A DNA stretch of 64,000 nt from DATESN01 sp035270785 (lineage in GTDB: Bacteria; Bacillota; Clostridia; Lachnospirales; Lachnospiraceae): assembly GCA_035270785.1 (NCBI GenBank), contig DATESN010000123.1, positions 62,001-126,000 on the forward strand, read 5' to 3'. Positions 1 to 8,077 of the stretch are shown one piece after another. The notes below the pieces were generated by a model. It made no database searches and was not told the origin of the DNA. It saw only the letters and a program-made list of their open reading frames with translations. Position 1 is the stretch's first letter. Each line of letters starts with the position of its first letter. A program made the translations under genes and the position numbers.

Positions 1-1
1 T

Positions 2-898
2 GTACGAAGCAAAATTACAACTAATAGTATTATGCTAGCGGTTGTGATTTCCTTATTTCCAGCTGCGGGATTTGGTATCTATAATTTTGGAATTGATGCA
101 TTATTATTAATATTAGTAACGGTAGCAACCTGTGTTGCGACAGAACTAATATATGAATTATTAATGAAACAAAAGATAACAATAAAGGATTGTTCTGCAA
201 TTGTGACAGGACTTTTGTTAGCGTTAAATTTACCATCCACAGTTCCTTGGTGGATTGCTGTAATCGGTGGTGTTTTTGCTATTTTAGTGATCAAGATGCT
301 TTTCGGAGGTCTTGGACAAAACTTTATGAATCCAGCACTTGGAGCAAGATGCTTTTTATTAATTTCATTCACCTCCATAATGACAAATTATAATTGCGAT
401 GCCTATACGGGCGCAACTCCGCTGGCCGCTTTAAAAGCAGGGGAAAATGTTGATGTTTTAGAAATGATGATTGGTCATACGGCGGGAACGATAGGTGAAA
501 CATCGGTGTTAGCCATTGTGTTAGGTGCGTGTTTATTATTATTATGTGGTGTTATAGATCTCAGAATTCCAGGAACATATATTGTTAGTTTTATCATCTT
601 TCTTTGTGCCTTTGGCAATAGAGGAATTGACTATGGTTATATTTCCGCGCAACTAGCAGGAGGAGGCTTAATGCTGGGAGCTTTTTTTATGGCCACTGAT
701 TATGCGACGAGGCCGATTACAAAAAAAGGTCAATATGTATATGGAATTTTACTAGGTGTATTAACAGGGACTTTTAGATTGTTTGGAACATCAGCAGAGG
801 GTGTATCCTATGCAATCATTTTCAGCAATTTGTTAGTACCATTGATTGAAAAGTTTACATTCCCAAAATCTTTTGGAAAAGGGGGAAAAGTCTTATGA
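2..898 (+). CDS. rnfD: RnfD, ion-translocating oxidoreductase membrane subunit (5' partial)
   Basis: Membrane subunit of the Rnf complex, which couples reduced ferredoxin oxidation to NAD reduction and pumps Na+ or H+. The frame is open from base 2, and the residues before the first in-window ATG (position 32; VRSKITTNSI before it) fit the conserved RnfD N-terminus. The true start therefore lies left of the window, and the ATG at 32 is internal. The protein is very hydrophobic with many membrane segments and carries TGATPL (Thr codon 416-418), the family's covalent FMN attachment motif. It overlaps rnfG by 4 bp (ATGA at 895). The gene order rnfDGEAB implies that rnfC lies just upstream, outside the window. 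Confidence 0.95.
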   Translation, partial: VRSKITTNSIMLAVVISLFPAAGFGIYNFGIDALLLILVTVATCVATELIYELLMKQKITIKDCSAIVTGLLLALNLPSTVPWWIAVIGGVFAILVIKMLFGGLGQNFMNPALGARCFLLISFTSIMTNYNCDAYTGATPLAALKAGENVDVLEMMIGHTAGTIGETSVLAIVLGACLLLLCGVIDLRIPGTYIVSFIIFLCAFGNRGIDYGYISAQLAGGGLMLGAFFMATDYATRPITKKGQYVYGILLGVLTGTFRLFGTSAEGVSYAIIFSNLLVPLIEKFTFPKSFGKGGKVL

Positions 899-1491
899 AA
901 AAAATGTTTCAAGAGACTTTAATCTTATTTGTTATTACTATGTGTTCAGGATTGATGTTGGGATTTATTTATAATATTACGAAAGAACCAATTAGAGTGC
1001 AACAGGAAAAGACAAAGTTGAAAGCATGTAAGGAAGTATTTCAAGATGCAGTTAATTTCGAAGGGCTTGAAGGATTCAATGAAATAATTGATTACAGTGG
1101 ATTGCTTACGGATATTAAGGAAGTAATAGTAGCCTATGATGTAAATAACAGTGAAATAGGTTATGTTTTCGTAATCACAACTCATGAGGGATATAATGGA
1201 GATATTACCTTTTCCATGGGAGTTACGAGAAATGGTGTATTAAATGGAATATCCATCACTTCCATTTCCGAAACGGCAGGACTTGGAATGAAGGCAGAAG
1301 AGGTCCTTCAACCACAGTTTTCCAATAAAGAAGTTGATGAATTTGTTTATACAAAATCTGGTGCAACATTTGATAATCAAATAGACGCTATTAGTGGGGC
1401 AACAATAACCACTAATGCAATTACAAATGGAGTTAATGCTGGTTTAAACTTCTTCCAAATTGAATTACAAGGAGGTAGTCAAAATGAATAA
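895..1491 (+). CDS. rnfG: RnfG, FMN-binding subunit of the Rnf complex
   Basis: 198 aa, the usual RnfG length. One N-terminal membrane helix (about residues 5-25) is followed by an extracytoplasmic FMN-binding domain. The C-terminal SGATITTNAI segment contains the S(T)GAT motif whose Thr carries covalently bound FMN in RnfG/NqrC proteins. GLGMKAEE upstream of it is also typical of the fold. The start overlaps the rnfD stop by 4 bp and the end overlaps rnfE by 8 bp, so the genes are probably translationally coupled. The assignment rests on motif and operon position. Confidence 0.95.
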   Translation: MKKMFQETLILFVITMCSGLMLGFIYNITKEPIRVQQEKTKLKACKEVFQDAVNFEGLEGFNEIIDYSGLLTDIKEVIVAYDVNNSEIGYVFVITTHEGYNGDITFSMGVTRNGVLNGISITSISETAGLGMKAEEVLQPQFSNKEVDEFVYTKSGATFDNQIDAISGATITTNAITNGVNAGLNFFQIELQGGSQNE

Positions 1492-2218
1492 AGAAAATCA
1501 AGCACTAGAGCGAATTTACAATGGGCTAATCAAAGAAAATCCAACATTTGTACTGGCACTTGGAATGTGTCCTACCCTTGCAGTAACATCATCTGCAATA
1601 AATGGTTTGGGAATGGGCTTAACAACTGCTGTTGTATTGGTTTTAAGTAATGCTTTTATCTCATTATTACGTAACATCATCCCTGATAGTGTTAGAATTC
1701 CAGCGTTTATTGTTATTATTGCATCTTTTGTTACGGTGGTTCAATTGCTATTAGAAGGATATCTTCCATTTTTAAATGATGCGTTGGGAATTTATATACC
1801 ATTGATTGTTGTTAACTGTATTATTCTAGGACGAGCTGAATCCTATGCATATACCCATAAGGTGATTCCATCCTTATTTGATGGTTTAGGAATGGGTCTT
1901 GGTTTTGCTTTTGCATTAACATGCATTGGAGCTGTAAGAGAAATTTTAGGTTCGGGGGAGCTTTTTGGATTTTCTATTATGCCAGATGGCTTTGTTCCCA
2001 TTAGTATTTTTGTTATGGCACCAGGTGCGTTTTTTGTGTTAGCCTTTTTAACAGCAACACAAAATAAAATTCGTAAAAACGCTAAGAAAAAAGGAAAAAA
2101 AGTTGTTGAATCCATGAATTCCTGTATTTCTGATTGTTCGAGTTGTGGAAGTGATGGATGTAGCCATCCTTTCTACGATAATTCTAAAATAGAAAAAGGA
2201 GGAAAAATAGATGAATAG
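1484..2218 (+). CDS. rnfE: RnfE membrane subunit with a Cys-rich C-terminal tail
   Basis: 244 aa from the ATG at 1484, which has GGAGGT at 1471-1476; a longer frame from 1460 has no ribosome binding site. Six or so membrane helices and the segments NPTFVLALGMCPTLAVT and GLGMGLGFAFALTCIGAVREILG are characteristic of RnfE/NqrD. RnfA and RnfE form the inner pair of membrane subunits that share Fe-S ligands across the membrane. After the last helix the protein continues with a basic stretch and a cysteine cluster (C214, C218, C221, C226), followed by a charged end. That tail is not part of the core RnfE fold and could bind metal. The gene overlaps rnfG and rnfA. Confidence 0.93.
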   Translation: MNKENQALERIYNGLIKENPTFVLALGMCPTLAVTSSAINGLGMGLTTAVVLVLSNAFISLLRNIIPDSVRIPAFIVIIASFVTVVQLLLEGYLPFLNDALGIYIPLIVVNCIILGRAESYAYTHKVIPSLFDGLGMGLGFAFALTCIGAVREILGSGELFGFSIMPDGFVPISIFVMAPGAFFVLAFLTATQNKIRKNAKKKGKKVVESMNSCISDCSSCGSDGCSHPFYDNSKIEKGGKIDE

Positions 2219-2786
2219 TCTTATTCTTATTGCGTTAGGAGCAGCACTAGTAAATAATGTCGTGTTAAGTCAGTTTTTGGGATTATGTCCTTTTTTAGGT
2301 GTTTCCAAAAAGGTGAATACAGCGGCTGGCATGGGAATTGCCGTTATCTTTGTTATTACCTTGGCATCAGGAGTTGCAAGCGTTATTTATCAATTTATCT
2401 TAGATCCACTTGATATTACCTACTTAAAAACCATTGTATTTATTTTAGTTATAGCAGCACTTGTTCAATTTGTAGAAATGTTTTTGAAGAAATATGCACA
2501 ACCTCTTTATCAATCGTTAGGGGTGTATCTTCCTCTTATTACAACTAATTGCGCAGTCCTTGGTGTTGCTTTAACGAATGTACAAAAATCTTTTTCTATT
2601 TTAACAAGTATTGTAAATGGAGCAGCTACAGCAGCTGGTTTTACGATTGCCATTATTATACTTGCTGGTATACGGGAGAAAATGGAATATAATGATGTAC
2701 CTGAGTCCTTTAAGGGAATGCCCATTACGTTGCTAACTGCAGGGTTAATGGCGATTGCCTTTTGTGGTTTCTCGGGATTACTATAG
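2211..2786 (+). CDS. rnfA: RnfA, Rnf complex membrane subunit
   Basis: 191 aa, the standard length. The start overlaps the rnfE stop by 8 bp and has AAAGGAGG just upstream at about 2196. Motifs NNVVLSQFLGLCPFLGVSKK near the N-terminus and LPLITTNCAVLGVAL in the middle are the two Cys-containing RnfA/NqrE signatures. The paired cysteines of RnfA and RnfE bind the intramembrane Fe-S centre in this family. It is a polytopic membrane protein and pairs with RnfE. Confidence 0.96.
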   Translation: MNSLILIALGAALVNNVVLSQFLGLCPFLGVSKKVNTAAGMGIAVIFVITLASGVASVIYQFILDPLDITYLKTIVFILVIAALVQFVEMFLKKYAQPLYQSLGVYLPLITTNCAVLGVALTNVQKSFSILTSIVNGAATAAGFTIAIIILAGIREKMEYNDVPESFKGMPITLLTAGLMAIAFCGFSGLL

Positions 2787-2797
2787 GGGGTCTTAAA

Positions 2798-3589
2798 ATG
2801 GATTTTATAAGCATAATAGTAGCTATGTTGGTGGTAGGTTCTGTAGGACTCTTTATGGGACTCTTTTTAGGAATTGCAGGTATTAAATTTAAAGTTACTA
2901 TAGATGAAAAAGAAGAAGCAGTATTAGGAGTATTACCAGGATATAATTGTGGTGGATGTGGATATGCAGGATGTGCTAGTTTAGCTACGGCAATTGCAAA
3001 GAATGAAGCTGCTCCAAATGCTTGTCCCGTTGGTGGAGAACCTGTAAGCCGTTTGGTTGGTGAAATTATGGGCGTGGAAGTGGAAGCAGGAGAAAAAAAG
3101 GTTGCTTTTGTTCAATGTGCAGGCACCTGCACCAAAACAAAAGAAGAGTACGAATACAGTGGTGTGGAAGATTGTCGAATGCTAAATTTTGTACCAAACA
3201 AAGGTGCCAAATCCTGTAACTATGGATGCACAGGCTATGGAAATTGTGTTAAGGCATGCATGTTTGATGCCATTCATGTAATTGATGGAATTGCCGTGGT
3301 AGATGAAGATAAATGTAAAGCATGTGGTAAGTGTATAGAAGCATGTCCTAGAGATCTTATTGAGATGATACCTTATAAGGCAGAATATAGGGTGGCATGC
3401 AAATCAAATGATAAGGGGCCAGTTACCATGAAAATATGTGAAGTTGGTTGTATCGGCTGTGGATTATGTAAAAAAGCATGTCCAGCAGATGCCATAACGG
3501 TTGAACACTTTCTCGCGTATATTGATCAAAGCAAATGCATCAGTTGCGGGGCATGTAAAGAGGTTTGTCCTAAAAAAACTATTTCTTAA
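2798..3589 (+). CDS. rnfB: RnfB, polyferredoxin subunit of the Rnf complex
   Basis: 263 aa from the ATG at 2798, preceded by GGGGG at 2786-2790; the in-frame ATG at 2762 lies inside rnfA. An N-terminal membrane anchor (about residues 3-27) is followed by the 4Fe-4S domain CGGCGYAGC...CPVGG. The C-terminal half holds further ferredoxin-type clusters: CNYGCTGYGNCVKAC, CKACGKCIEACP, CEVGCIGCGLCKKACP and CISCGACKEVCP. RnfB is the electron entry subunit that takes electrons from ferredoxin. It is the last gene of the operon, as in the clostridial order rnfCDGEAB. Confidence 0.96.
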   Translation: MDFISIIVAMLVVGSVGLFMGLFLGIAGIKFKVTIDEKEEAVLGVLPGYNCGGCGYAGCASLATAIAKNEAAPNACPVGGEPVSRLVGEIMGVEVEAGEKKVAFVQCAGTCTKTKEEYEYSGVEDCRMLNFVPNKGAKSCNYGCTGYGNCVKACMFDAIHVIDGIAVVDEDKCKACGKCIEACPRDLIEMIPYKAEYRVACKSNDKGPVTMKICEVGCIGCGLCKKACPADAITVEHFLAYIDQSKCISCGACKEVCPKKTIS

Positions 3590-3625
3590 ACAAAAGGCAT
3601 GTTTTGCATGAGAATTGGAGTGGTG

Positions 3626-4732
3626 ATGAGACTAGATGATGAATATAACAATCAAAAGGGTGGGCTTTCAACGGGGCATATATTAATGGCAGCGTCCTTT
3701 TTTGTGCTTATCGTACTAGGAATTGTCTTACTTTCAAATAGGTCAATCAAAAAAACAATAAAGATTACAAAAATAGACGCAAATGAAAATATTTTAAATG
3801 ATGAATTAGTTACTTCTAGTAGTGATAGTGAAAAGACACAAGAAACAAAGCAGGTGCAAAGTCACTTCGTGAAAGAGGGATTAACCTCAAATGAGTTGGA
3901 TATTTGGGATGATGAAAAAGATCAGACTTCTAATAGCAATATCTTATCTAACGAAAAAAGTATAGAAGAAGATCATGCAAATCAGATCCTAATAGAATAT
4001 GAGAATGGTGAAAGTGAATGGGTTGTAATAAATCCATATTTAACAAAGAATACTTACGATTATTCAGGATTAGTTTATCAAAGACCACTTATGAAATATT
4101 ATGAGAACAGTCAAAAAATATCCTATATGGGTGTAGATGTTTCGAAGTCTCAAGGGTTTGTGGATTTTAATAAAGTTAAAAAATGTGGAATAGAGTTTGC
4201 AATGATTTGTTTAGGCGCAAGGGGATACTCAAGTGGGCAACTTGTCATTGATGAAAATTATACAAATAATATGAAAGGTGCTATGGATGCAGGTTTGTAT
4301 ATGGGTGTCTATTTTTGTTCACAGGCGATTACAGAGGAAGAAGCTATAGAAGAAGCAGAGTTTGTGATTTTGTATCTTAATGAATATAAAATAAACTATC
4401 CGGTTGTGTTAAGACTGAACGCCGTAAAAGATGAAAAGACAAGGACAGATAAACTAACGAAGGCAGAACGCACAAAACTTACCTTGACTTTTATGAAACG
4501 TATTAAAGAAGAAGGATATATTCCAATGATATATGGTAGTAAACAATGGCTGATTAAAAAGTTGGATTTATCATTAATAGTGGGATATGATATATGGCTA
4601 TCCGAAGAAAGGGATATTCCTGATTATCCTTATAAATTTGGTATGTGGCAGTATTCAACAAAGGGAATTATTGATGGAATTGCAGGTAATGCAAATCTCA
4701 ATATTAGTTTCCTTGATTATTCCATAAAATAA
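3626..4732 (+). CDS. Membrane-anchored GH25-like (lysozyme-fold) protein lacking the catalytic DxE
   Basis: 368 aa from the ATG at 3626, chosen because GGAG lies at 3617-3620; two earlier in-frame ATGs (3599, 3608) lack a good site. The N-terminus is cytoplasmic, with a membrane helix at about residues 20-38 and an acidic linker. The C-terminal half reads as a glycoside hydrolase 25 domain: YMGVDVSKSQG (first catalytic Asp present, D171), GLYMGVYFCSQAI, GYDIWLSEE and GMWQYSTKGIIDGI. Where GH25 enzymes carry the DxE pair after a YPVV strand, this protein reads YPVVLRLN (R263, N265). I infer a wall-binding or structural pseudoenzyme rather than an active muramidase. It follows rnfB by 36 bp. 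Confidence 0.8.
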   Translation: MRLDDEYNNQKGGLSTGHILMAASFFVLIVLGIVLLSNRSIKKTIKITKIDANENILNDELVTSSSDSEKTQETKQVQSHFVKEGLTSNELDIWDDEKDQTSNSNILSNEKSIEEDHANQILIEYENGESEWVVINPYLTKNTYDYSGLVYQRPLMKYYENSQKISYMGVDVSKSQGFVDFNKVKKCGIEFAMICLGARGYSSGQLVIDENYTNNMKGAMDAGLYMGVYFCSQAITEEEAIEEAEFVILYLNEYKINYPVVLRLNAVKDEKTRTDKLTKAERTKLTLTFMKRIKEEGYIPMIYGSKQWLIKKLDLSLIVGYDIWLSEERDIPDYPYKFGMWQYSTKGIIDGIAGNANLNISFLDYSIK

Positions 4733-4836
4733 TAAATAACCTAAAATATAAATTTCTGGAATGGATATAATGATAAAAGGCAAAAATGTAAGTGAGACGG
4801 TTTCTTTCGTCCCTTATTCATACATAGGAGGAGATT

Positions 4837-5559
4837 ATGCTTGAATTAAGAAATATATCGTATCAACTATCAGATGATATTTCAAATAAAGAAATATTAA
4901 AAGATGTCAATGTGAAATTTGATGAACGATTAGTAGCAATTACAGGCCCAAATGGGGGAGGAAAATCCACGCTAGCTAAAATCATCGCAGGAATTATCAA
5001 ACCTACGGAAGGTAACATATTTCTCGATGGAGAAGATATAACGGATTTATCCATTACTGAAAGAGCAGGAAAAGGGATTAGCTTTGCATTTCAACAGCCT
5101 GTAAAGTTTAAAGGAATTACAGTAATTGAGTTAATAACATTAGCAGCTGGTAAAAAGATTTCTACTCAGGAAGCTTGCGAATATTTATCGGAAGTAGGAT
5201 TATGTGCAAGGGATTATATTAACCGTGAAGTAAATGGAAGCTTATCTGGAGGTGAACTAAAAAGGATTGAAATTGCGATGATTATTGCAAGAGGTACGAA
5301 GATATCTGTATTTGATGAACCAGAGGCTGGAATTGATTTGTGGAGTTTTAATAACTTGATTCAAGTGTTTCAAAAGATGCATCAAAAAATAAAGGGTTCC
5401 ATTATTATTATTTCACACCAAGAAAGAATTTTAAATATTGCTGATAAAATTATTGTAATCGCAGAGGGGCATGTTACATCAGTTGGTACAAAAGAAGAGA
5501 TATTGCCTGGTTTATTGGGTATTTCAGGAAGCTGCCAAAAACTAATTGACAAAATGTAG
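4837..5559 (+). CDS. SufC-like ABC ATPase of a minimal Fe-S assembly system (SmsC-type)
   Basis: 240-aa soluble ABC ATPase without membrane segments. Walker A is GPNGGGKST, the Q-loop region is SFAFQQPVKFKG, the signature is LSGGELKRIEIAMI, Walker B is ISVFDEPEAGIDLW and the H-loop is IIISHQ. The GGELKR signature and the DEPEAGID Walker B match SufC rather than transporter ATPases. It has AGGAGG at 4827-4832 and lies 10 bp ahead of a single SufB/D-fold gene. The pair matches the two-gene SUF-like minimal system (SmsCB) of anaerobes, which builds Fe-S clusters without SufS/SufU or separate SufB and SufD. The pairing is seen directly; the function is inferred from the family. Confidence 0.85.
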   Translation: MLELRNISYQLSDDISNKEILKDVNVKFDERLVAITGPNGGGKSTLAKIIAGIIKPTEGNIFLDGEDITDLSITERAGKGISFAFQQPVKFKGITVIELITLAAGKKISTQEACEYLSEVGLCARDYINREVNGSLSGGELKRIEIAMIIARGTKISVFDEPEAGIDLWSFNNLIQVFQKMHQKIKGSIIIISHQERILNIADKIIVIAEGHVTSVGTKEEILPGLLGISGSCQKLIDKM

Positions 5560-5569
5560 AGGGAAAAAA

Positions 5570-6487
5570 ATGAATACAATTGAGAAAGATTTGTTAGAAC
5601 AAGTAGCTTCCTTGCATGAAATGCCAACGGGTGCTTTTAACATAAGAACAAATGGCGAAACATCAGGAAGAAATACGACGGAAAATATTAATATAATTAC
5701 AAAAAAGGATAAACCAGGAATTGATATTTTTATAAAGGCAGGTACAAAGAATGAAAATCTCTATATACCCGTTGTTTTAAGTCAAAGTGGCTTAAAAGAG
5801 ATGGTATATAATGATTTTTATATCGGTGAAGATTGTGATTTAACTATTATTGCAGGGTGTGGTATTCATAATGATGGTGAAGATTCTTCCGAACATGATG
5901 GAATACACAGTTTTTTTGTAGAAAAAAATGCTAAAGTGCGATATATTGAAAAACATTACGGACAAGGTGATGGTAATGGAAAACGCGTCATGAATCCTAC
6001 CACAATTGTTGAACTTGGTGAAAACAGCTATATGGAAATGGATACGGTACAGATTAAGGGAGTTGATTCAACAAAGCGAATTACTAAAGCAACACTTTAT
6101 GATCATGCAACTCTTGTTATTAAAGAAAAGATTATGACACATGGTAATCAGACAGCAGAAACAGATTTCACAGTAGAATTAAATGGATATAATTCAAGTG
6201 CAAATGTTATTTCTAGATCCGTGGCAAAGGGACAATCTAGACAAGTTTTTCTTTCTAAAATAAATGGAAATAATTTGTGTGCGGGCCACACAGAATGTGA
6301 TGCTATTATTATGGATCAAGCTAGTGTAAGCGCAATTCCAGAGATTACGGCTAATCATATTGATGCTAGTCTAATTCATGAAGCGGCAATTGGTAAAATT
6401 GCAGGAGAACAATTAATCAAACTTATGACGTTAGGACTTTCAGAAGCAGAAGCAGAAGTAGAAATTATTAATGGATTCTTAAAATAG
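5570..6487 (+). CDS. SufB/SufD-like scaffold of a minimal Fe-S assembly system (SmsB-type)
   Basis: 305 aa from the ATG at 5570 with GAGGG at 5559-5563; the longer frame from 5546 starts inside the preceding ATPase gene. The centre has the beta-helix repeat character of SufB/D. The C-terminal core has AGHTECDAIIMDQASVSAIPEI and SLIHEAAIGKIAGEQL, aligning with the conserved Cys of SufB (C in TECD) and the conserved His of SufD (H in LIHEAA). One protein thus holds both key residues, as expected if it acts as a homodimer in place of SufB-SufD. It is translated with the upstream SufC-like ATPase. No sulfurase gene is next to it. Confidence 0.85.
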   Translation: MNTIEKDLLEQVASLHEMPTGAFNIRTNGETSGRNTTENINIITKKDKPGIDIFIKAGTKNENLYIPVVLSQSGLKEMVYNDFYIGEDCDLTIIAGCGIHNDGEDSSEHDGIHSFFVEKNAKVRYIEKHYGQGDGNGKRVMNPTTIVELGENSYMEMDTVQIKGVDSTKRITKATLYDHATLVIKEKIMTHGNQTAETDFTVELNGYNSSANVISRSVAKGQSRQVFLSKINGNNLCAGHTECDAIIMDQASVSAIPEITANHIDASLIHEAAIGKIAGEQLIKLMTLGLSEAEAEVEIINGFLK

Positions 6488-6537
6488 GTCTTCCTTTTTA
6501 AAAAAGAATCAACATAAAAGATGCAGGTATTTGGTAA

Positions 6538-7101
6538 ATGGGTATAGTGGAATTATTGATTTTAGGAGTTGGATTATCTATGGATGCTTTTGCAGTTGCT
6601 ATTTGCAAAGGACTATCCACAAAAAAAATGAATTGGAAGAACGCTTTCATTACTGGTTTATATTTTGGAGGTTTTCAAGCACTGATGCCGTTACTAGGTT
6701 ATATATTGGGCGAACAATTTAAAAATGTTATCGTTACAATAGATCATTGGATTATCTTTTTTTTGCTACTATTAATTGGAATTAACATGATAAAGAAATC
6801 AAGAGAAAAAGTTGAAAAATTAGATGATTGTTTTGATGTTCATAACATGTTGCTACTAGGAATTGCCACAAGTATAGATGCACTTGCAGTGGGTGTAACC
6901 TTTGCCTTTTTAAAAGTATCTATTATTCTTGCAATATCTGTGATAGGAACAACAACGTTCCTTCTGTCAGTATTAGGATTTAAGGTAGGAAATGTTTTTG
7001 GAATTAAATTTAAATCTAGAGCAGAACTTGCCGGTGGCATCATTTTAATTTATATTGGTATTAAGATTTTACTAGAGCATCTTGAAATTTTAAGTTTCTA
7101 A
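6538..7101 (+). CDS. mntP: MntP-family manganese efflux pump
   Basis: 187 aa with six hydrophobic segments in two repeats of three, the layout of the MntP/YebN (DUF204) family, which exports Mn2+. The paired acidic motifs are GLSMDAFAVAICKG in the first helix and TSIDALAVGVTFAFLK in the fourth; the buried Asp residues are the presumed metal path. The ribosome binding site is weak (CAGGTA at about 6524). Only 50 bp separate it from the SmsB-like gene, so it may be read from the same transcript, and there is no room for a yybP-ykoY Mn riboswitch. Its 3' end overlaps the convergent AP2-domain gene by 41 bp. Confidence 0.9.
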   Translation: MGIVELLILGVGLSMDAFAVAICKGLSTKKMNWKNAFITGLYFGGFQALMPLLGYILGEQFKNVIVTIDHWIIFFLLLLIGINMIKKSREKVEKLDDCFDVHNMLLLGIATSIDALAVGVTFAFLKVSIILAISVIGTTTFLLSVLGFKVGNVFGIKFKSRAELAGGIILIYIGIKILLEHLEILSF

Positions 7102-7873
7102 TTTTAGCGGATACAATCACATTTGAATAAATATCGGCATATATGGAAGGAGATAATCCTTCCATATAATTTTGTGCAAAATTCTTTTTCAAACCATTTC
7201 TCATTAGAATATCTGCTGATTTATTATATGCAATAGCTGCCTCATCTTCTGTCTTGTAGTTTCCTACAACAAAATTCCCTTTTACATGGATTACACATTT
7301 ATAGATGGTTTTATTTTTTTTAACAATTTTTCGAACTCCATGATATCGATTTATAATCTCAATATTTTCAGATCTGAAATCATAAGTATCATTATTTAAG
7401 AAACGATAGTCTCGATTTATAACAGCATAATTTTTAATGCCGTATCGATTAACTATATTTACTTGCATACCATAATCAGCAACAAAAAAGTGCCCTAAAC
7501 GACGCATAATTTTATGAGAAGAATAATAAAATAAGTCATCAATATCAAATTTCATACAGTCATCAGGAGATAAAAAATAATAAAAGAGCTTTTTCTTTAT
7601 ATAAATAGGATTGCTAAAATAAATTCCATTATCTCTGTAATTAATTAAAGATACAAAATAATCGAAATGTAGAAGATTTTTTGAATGAAAGGAGGATAAA
7701 GTTATAGTTAAATCATTTAAGATATTCTTTGCTTCTAAATATACGTTATGAGCTTTTAGATTTGTGGAGTAACTTCCCAGACTAATATGTTTGTTTTTAT
7801 AAGTAATGGAAGAACGATAGTATATGCTATTGTCTTTTTTTGTAGCAATTTGTACACCAGTTAATTTTTCCAT
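7061..7873 (-). CDS. AP2-domain protein, probably derived from an HNH-AP2 homing endonuclease
   Basis: 270 aa; start ATG at 7873 with GAGGAC upstream on the minus strand. Residues 178-233 are a clear AP2/ERF DNA-binding domain (YHGVRK, then VGNYKTEDEAAIAYNKSA and NGLKKNFA). Residues 4-50 look like a second, diverged AP2 unit (LTGVQIA, SLGSYSTNLKAHN). Between them, INRDYRF and DFRSENIEIIN resemble the HNH_3 segment of homing endonucleases, but the expected catalytic His appears replaced (INRD for VNHKD). I infer a protein that kept DNA binding and probably lost nuclease activity. It is a lone gene with no intron or intein around it. Its 3' end overlaps mntP. Confidence 0.7.
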   Translation of the reverse strand: MEKLTGVQIATKKDNSIYYRSSITYKNKHISLGSYSTNLKAHNVYLEAKNILNDLTITLSSFHSKNLLHFDYFVSLINYRDNGIYFSNPIYIKKKLFYYFLSPDDCMKFDIDDLFYYSSHKIMRRLGHFFVADYGMQVNIVNRYGIKNYAVINRDYRFLNNDTYDFRSENIEIINRYHGVRKIVKKNKTIYKCVIHVKGNFVVGNYKTEDEAAIAYNKSADILMRNGLKKNFAQNYMEGLSPSIYADIYSNVIVSAKIRNLKFQDALVKS

Positions 7874-7942
7874 AAGATGTCCTCAATAAAAATCGAAATT
7901 GGAAGTTAAGTTAAATTTAATTTAAGTATATCATTCTAATTA

Positions 7943-8047
7943 CAAGAATACAATTTATGTAGGGCTTTTGAAATAATTTTTACCAAATTGAGCAAAATAA
8001 GTAAGAGATTTATAAAATTGTAGTTCAAGAATACAACTAAAGTTGTA
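7943..8047. repeat. Direct repeat and small palindrome upstream of the SleB-type gene
   Basis: CAAGAATACAA occurs at 7943-7953 and again at 8026-8036. The second copy runs into the perfect inverted repeat TACAACT-AA-AGTTGTA (8032-8047), which lies between the predicted transcription start and the ribosome binding site of the SleB-type gene. It could be a regulator site; no known operator is recognised. Confidence 0.4.
7988..8016 (+). promoter_or_regulatory. SigA-type promoter for the SleB-type hydrolase gene
   Basis: TTGAGC at 7988-7993 and TATAAA at 8011-8016 are separated by 17 bp. This places the start of transcription at about 8023, 55 bp before the ATG. A vegetative-type promoter would be notable for a gene whose relatives act on spore cortex. 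Confidence 0.5.
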
Positions 8048-8077
8048 AATTGGGTTATTGAAGATGGGAGTAAATAA

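Noticed and set aside
6488..6537. Manganese (yybP-ykoY) riboswitch before mntP
   Set aside because: Only 50 bp between the genes, too short for the aptamer.
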